A DNA stretch of 5,434 bases from an archaeon (GTDB lineage Archaea > EX4484-52 > B79-G9): contig WSZW01000080.1 of assembly GCA_013139905.1 (NCBI GenBank), forward strand, positions 1 through 5,434. Reading direction: 5' to 3'. Positions 5,215 to 5,434 of this stretch are shown here, piece by piece; position 1 is the first letter of the stretch; each line of letters starts with the position of its first letter. The notes under the pieces were generated by a model, which saw only the letters and a list, made by a program, of their open reading frames with translations, did not search any database and was not told where the DNA came from. Position numbers and translations under genes: made by a program.

Positions 5215-5303
5215 TTTTGTTTTGTGTTGTTGTACAAAAATCATCAAATTAAGCAGAATATTTCAATCCGTAATTAGGCGGTTTCTTATTTATATATTAC
5301 AAT

Positions 5304-5434
5304 CTAACATCCGCTCGGGCGTCTGCTAAACTCACCATAAACACCCGTGCAGTCGGTGTATGCCTTAATACTCGTAAACTCATCACAACTCATAGGACAT
5401 CCCGAAACACTAAACACGTCGCCAACGTCAAAAG
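5304..5434 (-). CDS. C-terminal fragment of a Cys-rich protein, unknown
   Basis: A minus-strand frame is open from the right edge to a TAG at 5304, giving 42 residues of a protein whose start lies outside the window. The visible part has four cysteines (fragment positions 12, 16, 28 and 42, the last being the final residue), many Ser, Gly, Asp and Thr residues, and almost no Lys. That is unlike its K/N-rich neighbours and would suit an extracellular, disulfide-bonded protein. I do not recognise a family. The DNA is near 50% G+C against about a third elsewhere. The complementary plus-strand frame in the same register is also open but has no ATG, and its product is rich in Thr, Arg and Asn without a recognisable pattern. 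An RNA gene cannot be fully excluded. Confidence 0.5.
   Translation of the reverse strand, partial: FDVGDVFSVSGCPMSCDEFTSIKAYTDCTGVYGEFSRRPSGC

Noticed and set aside
5398..5434. Plus strand CATCCCGAA followed by a CGCCAACGT-like stretch, recalling loop C and beyond of archaeal 5S rRNA.
   Set aside because: The sequence upstream lacks the strand needed to pair as 5S helix II, helix III would be only 3 bp, and the expected 5' end of 5S rRNA is not recognisable. A protein frame explains the minus strand at least as well.
5301..5434. SRP RNA, RNase P RNA or tRNA in the GC-rich right edge.
   Set aside because: I found none of their conserved sequence blocks and no T-arm-like GTTCRA motif. Only a short 5-bp ACACC/GGTGT stem is visible.

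Overview
This AT-rich window (roughly one third G+C by eye) comes from an archaeal chromosome. The evidence is the archaeal/eukaryotic-type information-processing gene set: ribosomal proteins eS8 and eL37, an Sm-like protein, prefoldin alpha, archaeal-type FtsY and a eukaryotic-like prolyl-tRNA synthetase. TATA boxes lie about 27 nt ahead of apparently leaderless start codons, and several genes have GGTGA-type ribosome binding sites that match an archaeal 16S 3' end. The short genes, tight spacing and K/N-rich composition would suit a DPANN-type archaeon, but that placement is an inference, not something the window proves.

Layout. Positions 1-4004 hold six minus-strand genes, transcribed right to left: pfdA (prefoldin alpha), ftsY (SRP receptor), an Sm-like archaeal protein, eL37, eS8 and proS (cut by the left edge; its C-terminus is missing). 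They cover protein folding, co-translational targeting, RNA binding, ribosome structure and tRNA charging. Probable breaks in transcription are a hairpin with T-tract overlapping the pfdA stop codon, a TATA box ahead of lsm, and a T-tract after eS8 followed by a separate leaderless promoter for proS. The most likely multigene transcript is lsm-eL37-eS8.

From about 4005 the character changes to accessory or cell-surface genes. A 136-bp divergent promoter region separates pfdA from a plus-strand gene for a secreted, Asn-rich, probably helical protein of unknown function (4141-4815). It ends at a perfect 10-bp hairpin plus T7. Convergent to it is a small three-helix PQ-loop (SemiSWEET-like) membrane protein (4926-5183, minus). 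At the right edge is the C-terminal end of a Cys-rich protein on the minus strand (5304-5434), in noticeably more GC-rich DNA.

I see no mobile element, CRISPR array, tRNA or rRNA that I can support. Most of the window is conserved core genome. The points most worth following up are the secreted protein, the Cys/His tail on prefoldin alpha and the fragment at the right edge.
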